Shown here one piece after another: positions 26,996-35,551 of a stretch of DNA of 64,000 nt. A program made the translations under genes and the position numbers. The stretch lies in NCBI RefSeq assembly GCF_003097135.1, contig NZ_QEQL01000008.1:62001-126000 (forward strand), in the 5' to 3' direction. Each line of letters starts with the position of its first letter. Position 1 is the first letter of the stretch. The DNA is from Pseudomonas sp. URIL14HWK12:I12 (GTDB taxonomy: Bacteria; Pseudomonadota; Gammaproteobacteria; Pseudomonadales; Pseudomonadaceae). Under the pieces are notes generated by a model. That model saw nothing but the letters and a program-made list of their open reading frames with translations. It had not been told where the DNA came from and did no database searches.

Positions 26996-28936
26996 TCAGG
27001 CACCTTGGTCGTTCTTGAACAGCGCCTTGACGGCCGCTTCGATGGTGCCTTGCACCCCCTGGCCGTCCGGGCTGGCGCCGGCGTCGCCGCCGACGTTCAT
27101 GTTGTAGTGGCCGCCGGTGTTGATCTGGGCATCGCCACTGGCGAAGAAGTTGAAGCTGGTGCCGGTGAGGTTGATGTGGCCGCTGGCATTGAGCTCCAGC
27201 ACGCTTTTGCCGCACACCAGGCGCAGGTTCTGGCCCACTTCGATGATGTACTGCTGGCTGACGCTGTCGCGCTTGTTCAGGCCCACCACCAGGCTGTCGT
27301 TGCGCTGCACCGCGCGCAGGCGGTCCTGGCCGATGAACACCTGCTCGTCGAGGCCGACGCTCTTGACGCGATTGCAGCCCACCGAATGGGTTTCGTCCTT
27401 TTCGACGACGATGTCCTGATTGCGCTCGGCGTGAATGTACAACTGCTCGGCGCCGAGGCGGTCTTCCATGCGGATTTCGTTGAAGTTCGCTGGGCCGCCA
27501 CCCTTGCTGGAACGGCTTTTGGTGCCGCTCTGGGTGGCATTGGCCGGCAGCTCATAGGGCACCGTCTGCTCGGCGTTGTACACCCGGCCGGTGATGATCG
27601 GCCGGTCGGGGTCGCCTTCGAGAAAGCTCACGATCACTTCCTGGCCGATCCGCGGGATCTGCATCGCACCCCAGTTCTTGCCGGCCCAGGCCTGCGATAC
27701 GCGAATCCAGCACGAGCTGTTCTCGTTGGACTGGTCGTGGCGATCCCAGTAGAAATGCACCTTCACCCGGCCGTATTGGTCGGTCCAGATTTCCTCGCCG
27801 GCAGGCCCTACCACCTTGGCCGTCTGCGGGCCCCGAACGATCGGCCGCGGTGTGCTGGCCAGCAGGCGAAAGCTTTGCTGCGCCTCGATACAGCTGACCT
27901 GGCATTCGAACTGGCCCCCATCGCTGCCGGCACCGCTTTCCATGGCCTCCTGGCTGAGGTAGTAGCGGCTGCCGATGGCCAGGTATTCACGGTTCTGATC
28001 CGGGCGCGGCATGTTGCTCAGGCTGAACAGATGCCCAGCGCCCACGCCGCGTACGCTGCCATTGAGCTCCAGCTGCTCGAACTGGGCCTGCAAGGCTTCA
28101 AGGCGGGTGCGTGCGTAGTGTTCGCCGTCTTCACTCTGCACGTAGGTGCCGGGGTAGTCGTACAGCGGGTAATCGCCTGCACTGTGGGGGCGCGGCATGG
28201 CCGAGCGCACGTCGATGCGCGCGCTGGGGCGCTCGAAGTCGTAGTCATTGAGCTCCAGCGAGCCGGGCTGGATCTGCCGCGCCAGGGTCCAGTCGCTGAA
28301 GTGGTCACGCTCGCGCAACTGCCCGTCAGGCGGGAAGTACGGCACTTCGGCGTAGCCGGGGGCCACGCTGTGGGCGCCGTAGGCGTCGGCCAGCACCAGC
28401 ACGTGGCGGTCGGCCTCGTGGCGGAAGTAGTAGTAGATACCCTCCTGCTCCATCAGGCGGCTGACGAACTCGAAGCTCGTCTCGCGATACTGCACGCAGT
28501 ATTCCCACTCCCGATAAGGCTTGCTCAGGGCGTCTTCGAAATCGGAGAACCCCAGGTCGCGAAACACCTGTTTGATGATCTGCGGTACGGTCTGGTGCTG
28601 GAAGATGCGGCAGTCGGAGGTGCGCGTGAGCAGCCACAGCCAAGGCTTGAGATTGACCCGGTAGGCGGCGTACTGGCCATGCCCTGCGGTTTGCGCGCAG
28701 TGCGCGACGATGCCGTGGAACGGCCGGGTGCCGCCGCCTTGCAACTGCACCTGTACGCTCGCTGGCTTGCCCAGCAACTGGTTCAGGTCAAGGCTCTGGT
28801 CCCAGCTCACCAGTTGCAGGTTGAAGTCGAACAGCCGCCCCAGCTCCTCGTGGCCGCTCAGGTTCTGCAACAGCAGCACGTTATCGCCCAGTGGCGTGTG
28901 CACCTGGGCCAGGCGGGTGGTCTGGGACAACTGCAT
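26996..28936 (-). CDS. vgrG: Type VI secretion spike protein VgrG (TssI)
   Basis: 646 residues, the normal length for a VgrG without an extra effector domain. N-terminal gp27-like part begins MQLSQTTRLAQVHTPLG and includes GRLFDFNLQLVS and FEFVSRLMEQEGIYYYFRH. The gp5 OB-fold is marked by GRVKVHFYWDRH and WAGKNWGAMQIPRIGQEV, followed by the triple-stranded beta-helix needle ending in Gly/Asn-rich repeats. The trimer caps the Hcp tube and is the platform for the PAAR-Rhs protein encoded two genes on. It starts 4 bases after the clpV stop. Confidence 0.95.
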   Translation of the reverse strand: MQLSQTTRLAQVHTPLGDNVLLLQNLSGHEELGRLFDFNLQLVSWDQSLDLNQLLGKPASVQVQLQGGGTRPFHGIVAHCAQTAGHGQYAAYRVNLKPWLWLLTRTSDCRIFQHQTVPQIIKQVFRDLGFSDFEDALSKPYREWEYCVQYRETSFEFVSRLMEQEGIYYYFRHEADRHVLVLADAYGAHSVAPGYAEVPYFPPDGQLRERDHFSDWTLARQIQPGSLELNDYDFERPSARIDVRSAMPRPHSAGDYPLYDYPGTYVQSEDGEHYARTRLEALQAQFEQLELNGSVRGVGAGHLFSLSNMPRPDQNREYLAIGSRYYLSQEAMESGAGSDGGQFECQVSCIEAQQSFRLLASTPRPIVRGPQTAKVVGPAGEEIWTDQYGRVKVHFYWDRHDQSNENSSCWIRVSQAWAGKNWGAMQIPRIGQEVIVSFLEGDPDRPIITGRVYNAEQTVPYELPANATQSGTKSRSSKGGGPANFNEIRMEDRLGAEQLYIHAERNQDIVVEKDETHSVGCNRVKSVGLDEQVFIGQDRLRAVQRNDSLVVGLNKRDSVSQQYIIEVGQNLRLVCGKSVLELNASGHINLTGTSFNFFASGDAQINTGGHYNMNVGGDAGASPDGQGVQGTIEAAVKALFKNDQGA

Positions 28937-28940
28937 AGGG

Positions 28941-31592
28941 TCAGGCTCCGAAACGGTAGTGGAAGTCGCCGTCCACCACAGTGATGTTCACCGCTTCCGG
29001 CTCGTGCCCCTCGAGCATGCGCTCCAGGAACTCACGGCTCAGAGCCGGCAGCAGGGTGTTGGTGAGAATGGCGTCGATCATCCGCCCGCCGCTTTCGGCT
29101 TCGGTGCAGCGTGCCACGATCTGTGCCAGCACCGCATCGTCGTAGCGCAACGGCACCTGGTGGGTGGCTTCCACGCGTTTGCGCACGCGCTCCAACTGCA
29201 GGCGGGCGATGGCCTTGAGCATCTCCGGCGAAAGCGGGTAGTAGGGGATGGTCACCAGGCGGCCGAGCAGCGCTGGCGGGAACACTTCAAGCAGCGGCTG
29301 GCGCAAGGCCTTGGCGATATCTTCCGGGTCGGGCTTGGCGTTGTCGGCGCACATCGCGGCGATCTGGTCGGTGCCGGCGTTGCTGGTGAGCAGGATCAAG
29401 GTGTTCTTGAAGTCGATCACCCGGCCCTCGCCGTCCTCCATCACGCCCTTGTCGAACACCTGGAAGAACACTTCGTGCACGTCCGGGTGGGCTTTTTCCA
29501 CTTCGTCGAGCAGCACCACGCTGTACGGCCGGCGGCGCACCGCTTCGGTCAGCACGCCGCCTTCGCCGTAGCCCACGTAGCCCGGTGGGGCGCCCTTGAG
29601 GGTCGAGACGGTGTGGGCTTCCTGAAACTCGCTCATGTTGATGGTGATGACGTTCTGCTCACCGCCATACAGGGCTTCGGCCAGGGCCAGCGCGGTTTCG
29701 GTCTTGCCCACGCCTGAGGTGCCCGCCAACAGGAACACGCCGATAGGCTTGTTGGGGTTGTCGAGCCCGGCCCGAGAGGTCTGGATGCGCCGGGCGATCA
29801 TGCTCAAGGCGTGGTCCTGGCCGATGATGCGCTGAGCCAGGTGGCGGTCCAGGTCCAGGATGGTCTGGATTTCGTTACGCGCCATGCGGCCTACCGGAAT
29901 GCCCGTCCAATCGGCCACCACCGAGGCCACCGCCTGGTAATCGACGCTGGGCAGGATCATCGGGTTTTCGCCCTGCAAGGTAGTCAGGCGTTGCTGTACC
30001 TCTTGCAGTTGGCGGCGTTGCTCGGTGTCTTCGGCGTCTACCTGGCCGTGGCGCTCGCGCAAGCTGGCGCGCAGCATCAGCAACTCATCCACTAGGGCTT
30101 TTTCGTCGCTCCAATGCTGCTCCAGGTTCAACAGGCGAGTGCGTTCGGATTCCAGTGCGGCCTGGGTTTTGCTCAGGCGAGCGCCGGTATCAATACCGAT
30201 GGCACCTTCGCGCTCGATGATCGCAAGCTCGGTTTCCAGCGCCTCGATACGCCGGCGGCTGTCGTCCACCTCCGCAGGCACAGCGTGCAGGCTTACTGCC
30301 ACGCGGGCGCAGGCGGTGTCGAGCAGGCTCACGGATTTGTCTGGCAGCTGGCGTGCCGGGATGTAGCGGTGCGACAGCTTCACAGCCGCCTCCAGCGCCT
30401 CGTCGAGCAGTTGCACCTGGTGATGGCGCTCAAGCGTCGAGGCGACGCCGCGCATCATCAGCAGGGCTTTGTCTTCACTGGGCTCTGGCACCTGCACTAC
30501 CTGGAAACGGCGGGTCAGGGCCGGGTCTTTCTCGATGTGTTTCTTGTACTCGGCCCAGGTGGTGGCCGCCACGGTGCGCAGCGCGCCGCGGGCCAGCGCC
30601 GGCTTGAGCAGGTTGGCAGCATCGCCCGTGCCGGCCGCGCCGCCGGCACCTACCAGGGTATGAGCCTCGTCGATGAACAGGATGATCGGCTTGGGCGAGG
30701 CCTGAACCTCTTCGATCACCTGGCGCAGGCGCTGCTCGAATTCGCCTTTCATGCTCGCGCCGGCCTGCAGCAGGCCCACGTCGAGCGCGCGCAGCTCCAC
30801 ATCCTTGAGCGCCGGCGGCACATCGCCGGCGACGATACGCAGGGCAAAACCTTCGACCACCGCGGTTTTGCCAACGCCGGCCTCGCCAGTGAGGATCGGG
30901 TTGTTCTGCCGGCGGCGCATGAGGATGTCGACCATCTGGCGAATTTCCTCATCGCGGCCTACGATCGGGTCGATCTTGCCCTCGCGGGCCGCGGCGGTCA
31001 TGTCGACAGTGAACCGCGCCAGTGCCTCCTGCTTGCCCATCTGCGCAGGCGCCACCGCGCCGGACGCCTCACCTGGAGCGGCGGCGCTGAAACCATCGCT
31101 GGCGGCCAGTACGCTTTCCGGAGAATCGCCCAGAATGGTGTCGAACTGCTCGGTCAGGGTGTCGAGCTTGATCTTGTCGAACTCCCGCGACAGGCCCAGC
31201 AGGCTGTTGCGCAGGCTCGGCGTCTTGAGCACGCCGATCAGAAGGTACGCACCGCGCACCTGATGCTCACCGAACGAGAGACTGGCGTATACCCAGCCAC
31301 GCTCGACCGCCTCTTCCAGGTTCGAGGCCAGGTCGACGCTGGCGGTGGAACCGCGCGGCAGGCGGTCCAGGGCGTCGGTCAGGTCTTTGGCCAGGCGCGC
31401 CGGCTCCAGCTGGAAGTGGCGGATCAACCGATGCAGGTCGCTGTCCTGCAACTGCAACACCTGGTGCAGCCAGTGCACCAGCTCCACGTAAGGGTTGCCG
31501 CGCAGCTTGCAGAACACGGTGGCGGCTTCCATGGCCTTGTAAGCCAGGCTGTTGAGCTTGCCGAACAAAGCGGCGCGGCTGATCTCACTCAT
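28941..31592 (-). CDS. clpV: Type VI secretion AAA+ ATPase ClpV (TssH)
   Basis: 883 residues, ClpB/ClpV layout. N-domain with the helix that recognises the TssC sheath occupies about residues 1-160. The first AAA+ domain has Walker A GEAGVGKT and Walker B IILFIDEAHTLVG; a coiled middle region follows; the second AAA+ domain has GTSGVGKTETALALAE and VVLLDEVEKAHPDV. It disassembles the contracted TssBC sheath for recycling in the cytoplasm. The start overlaps the tssG stop by 8 bases. Confidence 0.96.
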   Translation of the reverse strand: MSEISRAALFGKLNSLAYKAMEAATVFCKLRGNPYVELVHWLHQVLQLQDSDLHRLIRHFQLEPARLAKDLTDALDRLPRGSTASVDLASNLEEAVERGWVYASLSFGEHQVRGAYLLIGVLKTPSLRNSLLGLSREFDKIKLDTLTEQFDTILGDSPESVLAASDGFSAAAPGEASGAVAPAQMGKQEALARFTVDMTAAAREGKIDPIVGRDEEIRQMVDILMRRRQNNPILTGEAGVGKTAVVEGFALRIVAGDVPPALKDVELRALDVGLLQAGASMKGEFEQRLRQVIEEVQASPKPIILFIDEAHTLVGAGGAAGTGDAANLLKPALARGALRTVAATTWAEYKKHIEKDPALTRRFQVVQVPEPSEDKALLMMRGVASTLERHHQVQLLDEALEAAVKLSHRYIPARQLPDKSVSLLDTACARVAVSLHAVPAEVDDSRRRIEALETELAIIEREGAIGIDTGARLSKTQAALESERTRLLNLEQHWSDEKALVDELLMLRASLRERHGQVDAEDTEQRRQLQEVQQRLTTLQGENPMILPSVDYQAVASVVADWTGIPVGRMARNEIQTILDLDRHLAQRIIGQDHALSMIARRIQTSRAGLDNPNKPIGVFLLAGTSGVGKTETALALAEALYGGEQNVITINMSEFQEAHTVSTLKGAPPGYVGYGEGGVLTEAVRRRPYSVVLLDEVEKAHPDVHEVFFQVFDKGVMEDGEGRVIDFKNTLILLTSNAGTDQIAAMCADNAKPDPEDIAKALRQPLLEVFPPALLGRLVTIPYYPLSPEMLKAIARLQLERVRKRVEATHQVPLRYDDAVLAQIVARCTEAESGGRMIDAILTNTLLPALSREFLERMLEGHEPEAVNITVVDGDFHYRFGA

Positions 31593-32619
31593 GGGGGCGG
31601 TCTCTTTCCTTGAAGTCGTTGGCGTAGTGGTGCGATAGCAACAGGTCAGCGGCGTCGCCGGCGGGCTTGCCCAACCAGCTGTCGAAGCCCAGTCGTGCGC
31701 TGCCGTCCAGCGGCAGGGCCGGGATGTGCGCGTGGCCCAGCACCAGGTTCAGTTCCCAGTCCAGCTCCAGGCCCTGGTACTCGCGCACCCAGGCGGCAAC
31801 GTCGTTCCAGGCCGCAGCGCCGGGCAGCAAGTGGTGATACTGCGCCAGGGTCAGAGGGCCCAGGCGCAGGCGGAAGGTGTGCTGGCGGTCCCAGACATGG
31901 CTGCCCAGGCAGGTGTCCACGCCCAATTGGCAGCGGCCGAGCTGGCTCTGTTCCGGCAATGGCAACCATTGGCCGACGAACTCCTCCAGCTGCACCGGCA
32001 CCCCCAGGTATTCGCTCAGGATCGCGCGCAGGCCATCGGGGTAGCGAGTCTGCGCCGCCAGGTGGCCGGCGTAGTGGTGCTTGGCGTCTTCAGGCAATGG
32101 GCCGATGCCCCGCAGGCTGGGCATGCCACGGCCACTGAGGGCGGCCAGGCGCGGCGACCAGTAGTCGTCATCGGGGCGGTCATGGCTGGCGGTGGGCCGG
32201 GCTTCAGCCCAGGCGCGGTAGAACAGGCTCAGCAGGCGGTGGTGGAACAGGTCCAGAAACGCCTTGGGCGTCGCATCGCCGAGGTTACGCTCACGGTCGC
32301 GGATGAAGTCGGTCAGGTGCAGCGGCAGCGGGCCGTTGGGGCCGGTGAGCCCGAAGAAATGCTGCTCCAGCCGAGGCGGCGCGCCGTCGATGCCCGGCAC
32401 CCAGGCCGCCAGCGTGGAGGGCGCGAAAGCCATGTCAGGGCGCTGGCCCAGGCGCAACGGGTCTTCGGCCAGGCGCAGCGAATGGCCCAGGCGCGGCAGC
32501 TCGGGGTGCTCGCACTGGATGCGGCGAAGGGCCTGGAAGAAATCGTGCTCCCAGGGCTCGTCGGCCAGCGCCGTCTGCGGCTTCAAAGCGTCGGGCGCTT
32601 GCCCGGCTGGGCTTTCCAT
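31585..32619 (-). CDS. tssG: Type VI secretion baseplate protein TssG
   Basis: 344 residues. The N-terminal FFQALRRIQCEHPELPRLG and LPLHLTDFIRDRERN segments are hallmark TssG (VasB/ImpH). The C-terminal half holds the gp53-like region with CLGSHVWDRQHTFRLRLGPL. It forms the baseplate wedge with TssF and TssE. The start lies 37 bases inside tssF. Confidence 0.95.
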   Translation of the reverse strand: MESPAGQAPDALKPQTALADEPWEHDFFQALRRIQCEHPELPRLGHSLRLAEDPLRLGQRPDMAFAPSTLAAWVPGIDGAPPRLEQHFFGLTGPNGPLPLHLTDFIRDRERNLGDATPKAFLDLFHHRLLSLFYRAWAEARPTASHDRPDDDYWSPRLAALSGRGMPSLRGIGPLPEDAKHHYAGHLAAQTRYPDGLRAILSEYLGVPVQLEEFVGQWLPLPEQSQLGRCQLGVDTCLGSHVWDRQHTFRLRLGPLTLAQYHHLLPGAAAWNDVAAWVREYQGLELDWELNLVLGHAHIPALPLDGSARLGFDSWLGKPAGDAADLLLSHHYANDFKERDRPHE

Positions 32620-34439
32620 CGCATTACCTCGCCCCGGTCGGTGCTGTTGAGCACCGTTTCGGTAAAGCTGTTGATCGACACATAACGCGCCAGGAAACGC
32701 TCGAATACCGCGCCCAGCAGGAAAATCCCCGTACCGCGGAAGGCGTTTTCGTCGAAGGTCAGGCCGATTTCCAGGCCACGGCCGAACACGATCGGCCCTG
32801 GCATCGGCAGGCGCCGGGTCACGGCTTGGCAGGTGACGCTGCGCAGCCCTTCGATCTGCTGGTGCAGCGCGCTGTCCTTATCGTCACCGTACAGGTGCAG
32901 CAACTCGCGCAGCGCCGAGGCGCCCTGGCCCTGTTCGGTCAGCGACAGGTAATTGAGCGACAGCTGGCTGATCAGCCGCCAGGCGCGGTTTTCGTTGGCG
33001 TGGCTGGGCCGGGGCCGGCTGGGGCCGGCCAGGCAGCGCACCGCTTGCACCGGTGCGCTGTCGGAAAGGGTGAAGTCGGTCTGCCCGCCGGTGCTCATGA
33101 ACAGCGGCAAGTCGCGGTTGGTGCACAGCGCGGTGACGCCCAGCTGGCGCAGATCGTTGCGCCACGGGGCCTGGCGCGCGTCCACCAGGCTCACGAACGT
33201 CTCGCTGCCGATGTAGTTCGAGCGCGGGCCGTTGCGCCGCTGCGTGCTCGACAGCACTCGCTGCTCACGACGCAGCAGGTAGTAGGCCTGGTGATGCCCA
33301 TAGTGGGACGGGTCGCGCACGGCGTAGAACGGCAGGAAGGGCTGGTCTGGCCCGCTGCCATGGCCGGTGATGCCGGTGATCGAGTGCACCTCGAAATCCA
33401 GCGGCCGGGTGCGGTCGGCGATCACCTGATGCTCGTGGTTGCGCTCGCTGAGGTGGATGCGGTCCAGGCGCTTGCTGAACAGGTTGATCGCTGGCGTACA
33501 AAACGGCCGCAAATGCTGTGCGCCGAGGCTGCCTTCGAGCGCCGGCTGATGGCGGTCGAACAGCACGATCACCTCAAGCACCTGCCCCTTGCAGCGTCGC
33601 GCCCCGGCCTGCAGGCCGCTGAACTCGACGAACAGGAAGCGTTGCGGCAGAGCGAAGTACTCCTGCAACAGGCGGTAGCCTTGAAAGGCACGCGGCACCA
33701 CTGGCAGCGCGGCGTCGCGGTCATCGAAGCCGCGCGGGCGCAGGCTGCTGGGCGCAAGGCGCTCGGCCCAGTCGCCGCCCGGCTCACGCAGGAACACTGC
33801 GCAGGCATTGCCCAGCAGTTGCTCGTAGAGCTGGAAGGGCTGCTCGTCGGCGCCGCTCAGGTACAGTGGCAACTCATCGAGCGCCAGCTGGTTGAACGGC
33901 AGCTCGCCACTGGTGCGCAGTTGCAGGCGCAGGCCGGCCCGGGCGTTCGGCTCGCTGGCCGCAAGCCGGCCCAGCTGCGCGCCAGGGTTGCCGAAGTACT
34001 CGGCCTGCTGCACCTGAATGGGCCACAGCGTGACCTCGTGGGCGCTGCGGTATTCGCAGGCTGTCTGTCCGCCAGCGGCCAGCGGCGCACGCAGGGCGGT
34101 GCCCCGTGGCAGGGTGAAACCCGTCGCCAGCGCACTGCCCTGAGCGTCGGGCTGCATCTGCACCACGGTCATCGACGGCGTGGGCGCCAGGTAATGCGGG
34201 TAGGCGATTTCCAGCAGGTTATGGGTGAAGGTCGGGTATTCGGCGTCGAGCTTGAGCTGCACCCGCGCGGCCAGCCAGGCGAAGCCTTCGAGCAGGCGTT
34301 CGACGTAAGGGTCGGCGCACTCCAGGCCATCGAGCGACAGGCGGCTGGCGATCTTGGGGTATTCGCGGGCGAACTCGGCAGCGCTGTCGCGCACATGCTG
34401 AAGTTCCTGGTTGTACAGTTCCAGCAGGCGCGGGTTCAC
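32583..34439 (-). CDS. tssF: Type VI secretion baseplate protein TssF
   Basis: 618 residues, normal for TssF (VasA/ImpG). The start MNPRLLELYNQELQHVRDSA and following EFAREYPKIASRLSLDG, DPYVERLLEGFAWLAARV are diagnostic. It is the main wedge protein of the cytoplasmic baseplate. The start overlaps the tssE stop by 4 bases and the end overlaps tssG by 37 bases, implying tight translational coupling. Confidence 0.96.
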   Translation of the reverse strand: MNPRLLELYNQELQHVRDSAAEFAREYPKIASRLSLDGLECADPYVERLLEGFAWLAARVQLKLDAEYPTFTHNLLEIAYPHYLAPTPSMTVVQMQPDAQGSALATGFTLPRGTALRAPLAAGGQTACEYRSAHEVTLWPIQVQQAEYFGNPGAQLGRLAASEPNARAGLRLQLRTSGELPFNQLALDELPLYLSGADEQPFQLYEQLLGNACAVFLREPGGDWAERLAPSSLRPRGFDDRDAALPVVPRAFQGYRLLQEYFALPQRFLFVEFSGLQAGARRCKGQVLEVIVLFDRHQPALEGSLGAQHLRPFCTPAINLFSKRLDRIHLSERNHEHQVIADRTRPLDFEVHSITGITGHGSGPDQPFLPFYAVRDPSHYGHHQAYYLLRREQRVLSSTQRRNGPRSNYIGSETFVSLVDARQAPWRNDLRQLGVTALCTNRDLPLFMSTGGQTDFTLSDSAPVQAVRCLAGPSRPRPSHANENRAWRLISQLSLNYLSLTEQGQGASALRELLHLYGDDKDSALHQQIEGLRSVTCQAVTRRLPMPGPIVFGRGLEIGLTFDENAFRGTGIFLLGAVFERFLARYVSINSFTETVLNSTDRGEVMRWKAQPGKRPTL

Positions 34440-34951
34440 GTGCGCCTCCGGTGTTCGGCCGAGTAGACGTTCACTTCACCGGTTTCCAGGTCCAGGTCGG
34501 TCTGCAGCAACAGGCGCAGCGGGACCGGCTCGGCCCACAGGTCACCTTCGATCTCGAAGGCCAGGGCGTTGTTGGTGCGTTGGTCGGGCGCTTCCAGCGC
34601 ACGCACGCGCAGGCTGCCGGGCAGGATGCGCGGTTCGAAGGTGGCGATGGCGCGTTGTATCTGTTGCTCGAGCTGGTGCACGTCCATGCCCGAGGCGCTG
34701 TGGCCGGCCAGGGCTGGCAGGCCGTAATTGATCACCGAGCTGCCTGCCGGCAGCGCACGGCTGGCCTCGGCGTCGAGCAGCGCAGTGCTGTTGAGCAGCC
34801 AGGAAAGGTCTCGCAATACCGAGGCTTTCAACTGGGCGCGGCTCAGTACCCGCTGTTCCGGGCCTTCCTGCAGGTGCCCGGGCGCGTCGTCCAGCAGGCG
34901 GTCGAGCAGCGAAGGTTGCAGGCGATCGCGAGAAGTCAGCGGTGTGGCCAT
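34436..34951 (-). CDS. tssE: Type VI secretion baseplate protein TssE (gp25-like)
   Basis: 171 residues with the gp25-type core: ASVLRDLSWLLNSTALL, SVINYGLPALAG and the C-terminal IEGDLWAEPVPLRLLLQTDLD. TssE starts sheath polymerisation at the baseplate. It follows hcp after 62 bases that contain a strong hairpin. Confidence 0.94.
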   Translation of the reverse strand: MATPLTSRDRLQPSLLDRLLDDAPGHLQEGPEQRVLSRAQLKASVLRDLSWLLNSTALLDAEASRALPAGSSVINYGLPALAGHSASGMDVHQLEQQIQRAIATFEPRILPGSLRVRALEAPDQRTNNALAFEIEGDLWAEPVPLRLLLQTDLDLETGEVNVYSAEHRRRT

Positions 34952-34979
34952 GGCACAGGTACCGAGCGCGGAATATCAA

Positions 34980-35005
34980 GCCCGGCGCACGAGGGCGCGC
35001 CGGGC
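34980..35005 (-). other. Strong hairpin between hcp and tssE
   Basis: GCCCGGCGC (34980-34988) and GCGCCGGGC (34997-35005) form a perfect 9-bp GC stem with an 8-base loop, 8 bases after the hcp stop. On the minus strand it is followed by TTGATATT, a weak T-rich tail. It may be a partial terminator or a stabiliser of the hcp 3' end. Confidence 0.6.
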
Positions 35006-35013
35006 ACAGGGCA

Positions 35014-35502
35014 TTACAGCTTGACGTTCTGGCGAACGTTCCAGCCGTAGTTGATGGCACCGCCATCCTTGGTGCCGTCGGATTTCTGCGGCTGATAATC
35101 GACCTTCACCTGGGCGAAGTTCAGGGTGACGTTCTCGGTCAGGCGGTCATCGTGGTTCGAACCACCGGTGCTCACCGACGACACCAGCACTTCCTTGAGG
35201 GTGATGACCATGTACTCGACCTGCGCCTCGCCGCCGGCCTTGCGGATGGTCAGCTTGGCTTCCGGATAATGCTTGCCGCTGGAGCAGGCCATCATCAGGT
35301 TGGGGGTGGACTTGTCCATGTACTTGGTGAAGTGCAGGTCCTGGATGTTGACCTTGCCGGCGCCGCCACCGCTGCCCATGTGCATGTTGCCCGACTGGCT
35401 CATGCCCCAGGCCCAGTTGATGACGTCGATCTCGCCACTGTGGACTTTGTCCTGGGCTTCGCCTTTGACGTCGCCGATCTTGATGAACATATCTACGGCC
35501 AT
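35014..35502 (-). CDS. hcp: Type VI secretion tube protein Hcp (TssD)
   Basis: 162 residues, the usual Hcp length. The start MAVDMFIKIGDVKGEAQD and the segments SGEIDVINWAWGMSQSG, HFTKYMDKSTPNLM and the closing AINYGWNVRQNVKL are typical of the ring-forming Hcp1 family. Hexamers stack to form the expelled tube. Hcp is needed in large amounts; hairpins lie on both sides of the gene within the operon. Confidence 0.96.
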   Translation of the reverse strand: MAVDMFIKIGDVKGEAQDKVHSGEIDVINWAWGMSQSGNMHMGSGGGAGKVNIQDLHFTKYMDKSTPNLMMACSSGKHYPEAKLTIRKAGGEAQVEYMVITLKEVLVSSVSTGGSNHDDRLTENVTLNFAQVKVDYQPQKSDGTKDGGAINYGWNVRQNVKL

Positions 35503-35524
35503 GATGCCTCCAGATTGTGCAGTG

Positions 35525-35543
35525 GCCGGCCTTCATGGCCGGC
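35525..35543 (-). other. Hairpin between tssC and hcp
   Basis: GCCGGCC (35525-35531) and GGCCGGC (35537-35543) form a perfect 7-bp stem with a 5-base loop in the 49-base gap between tssC and hcp, upstream of the hcp ribosome-binding site. Confidence 0.5.
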
Positions 35544-35551
35544 GCTGTGAG

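Noticed and set aside
26993..28984. 663-codon plus-strand frame opposite vgrG
   Set aside because: Antisense to an unmistakable vgrG; composition is the low-complexity His/Val/Ala typical of shadow frames.
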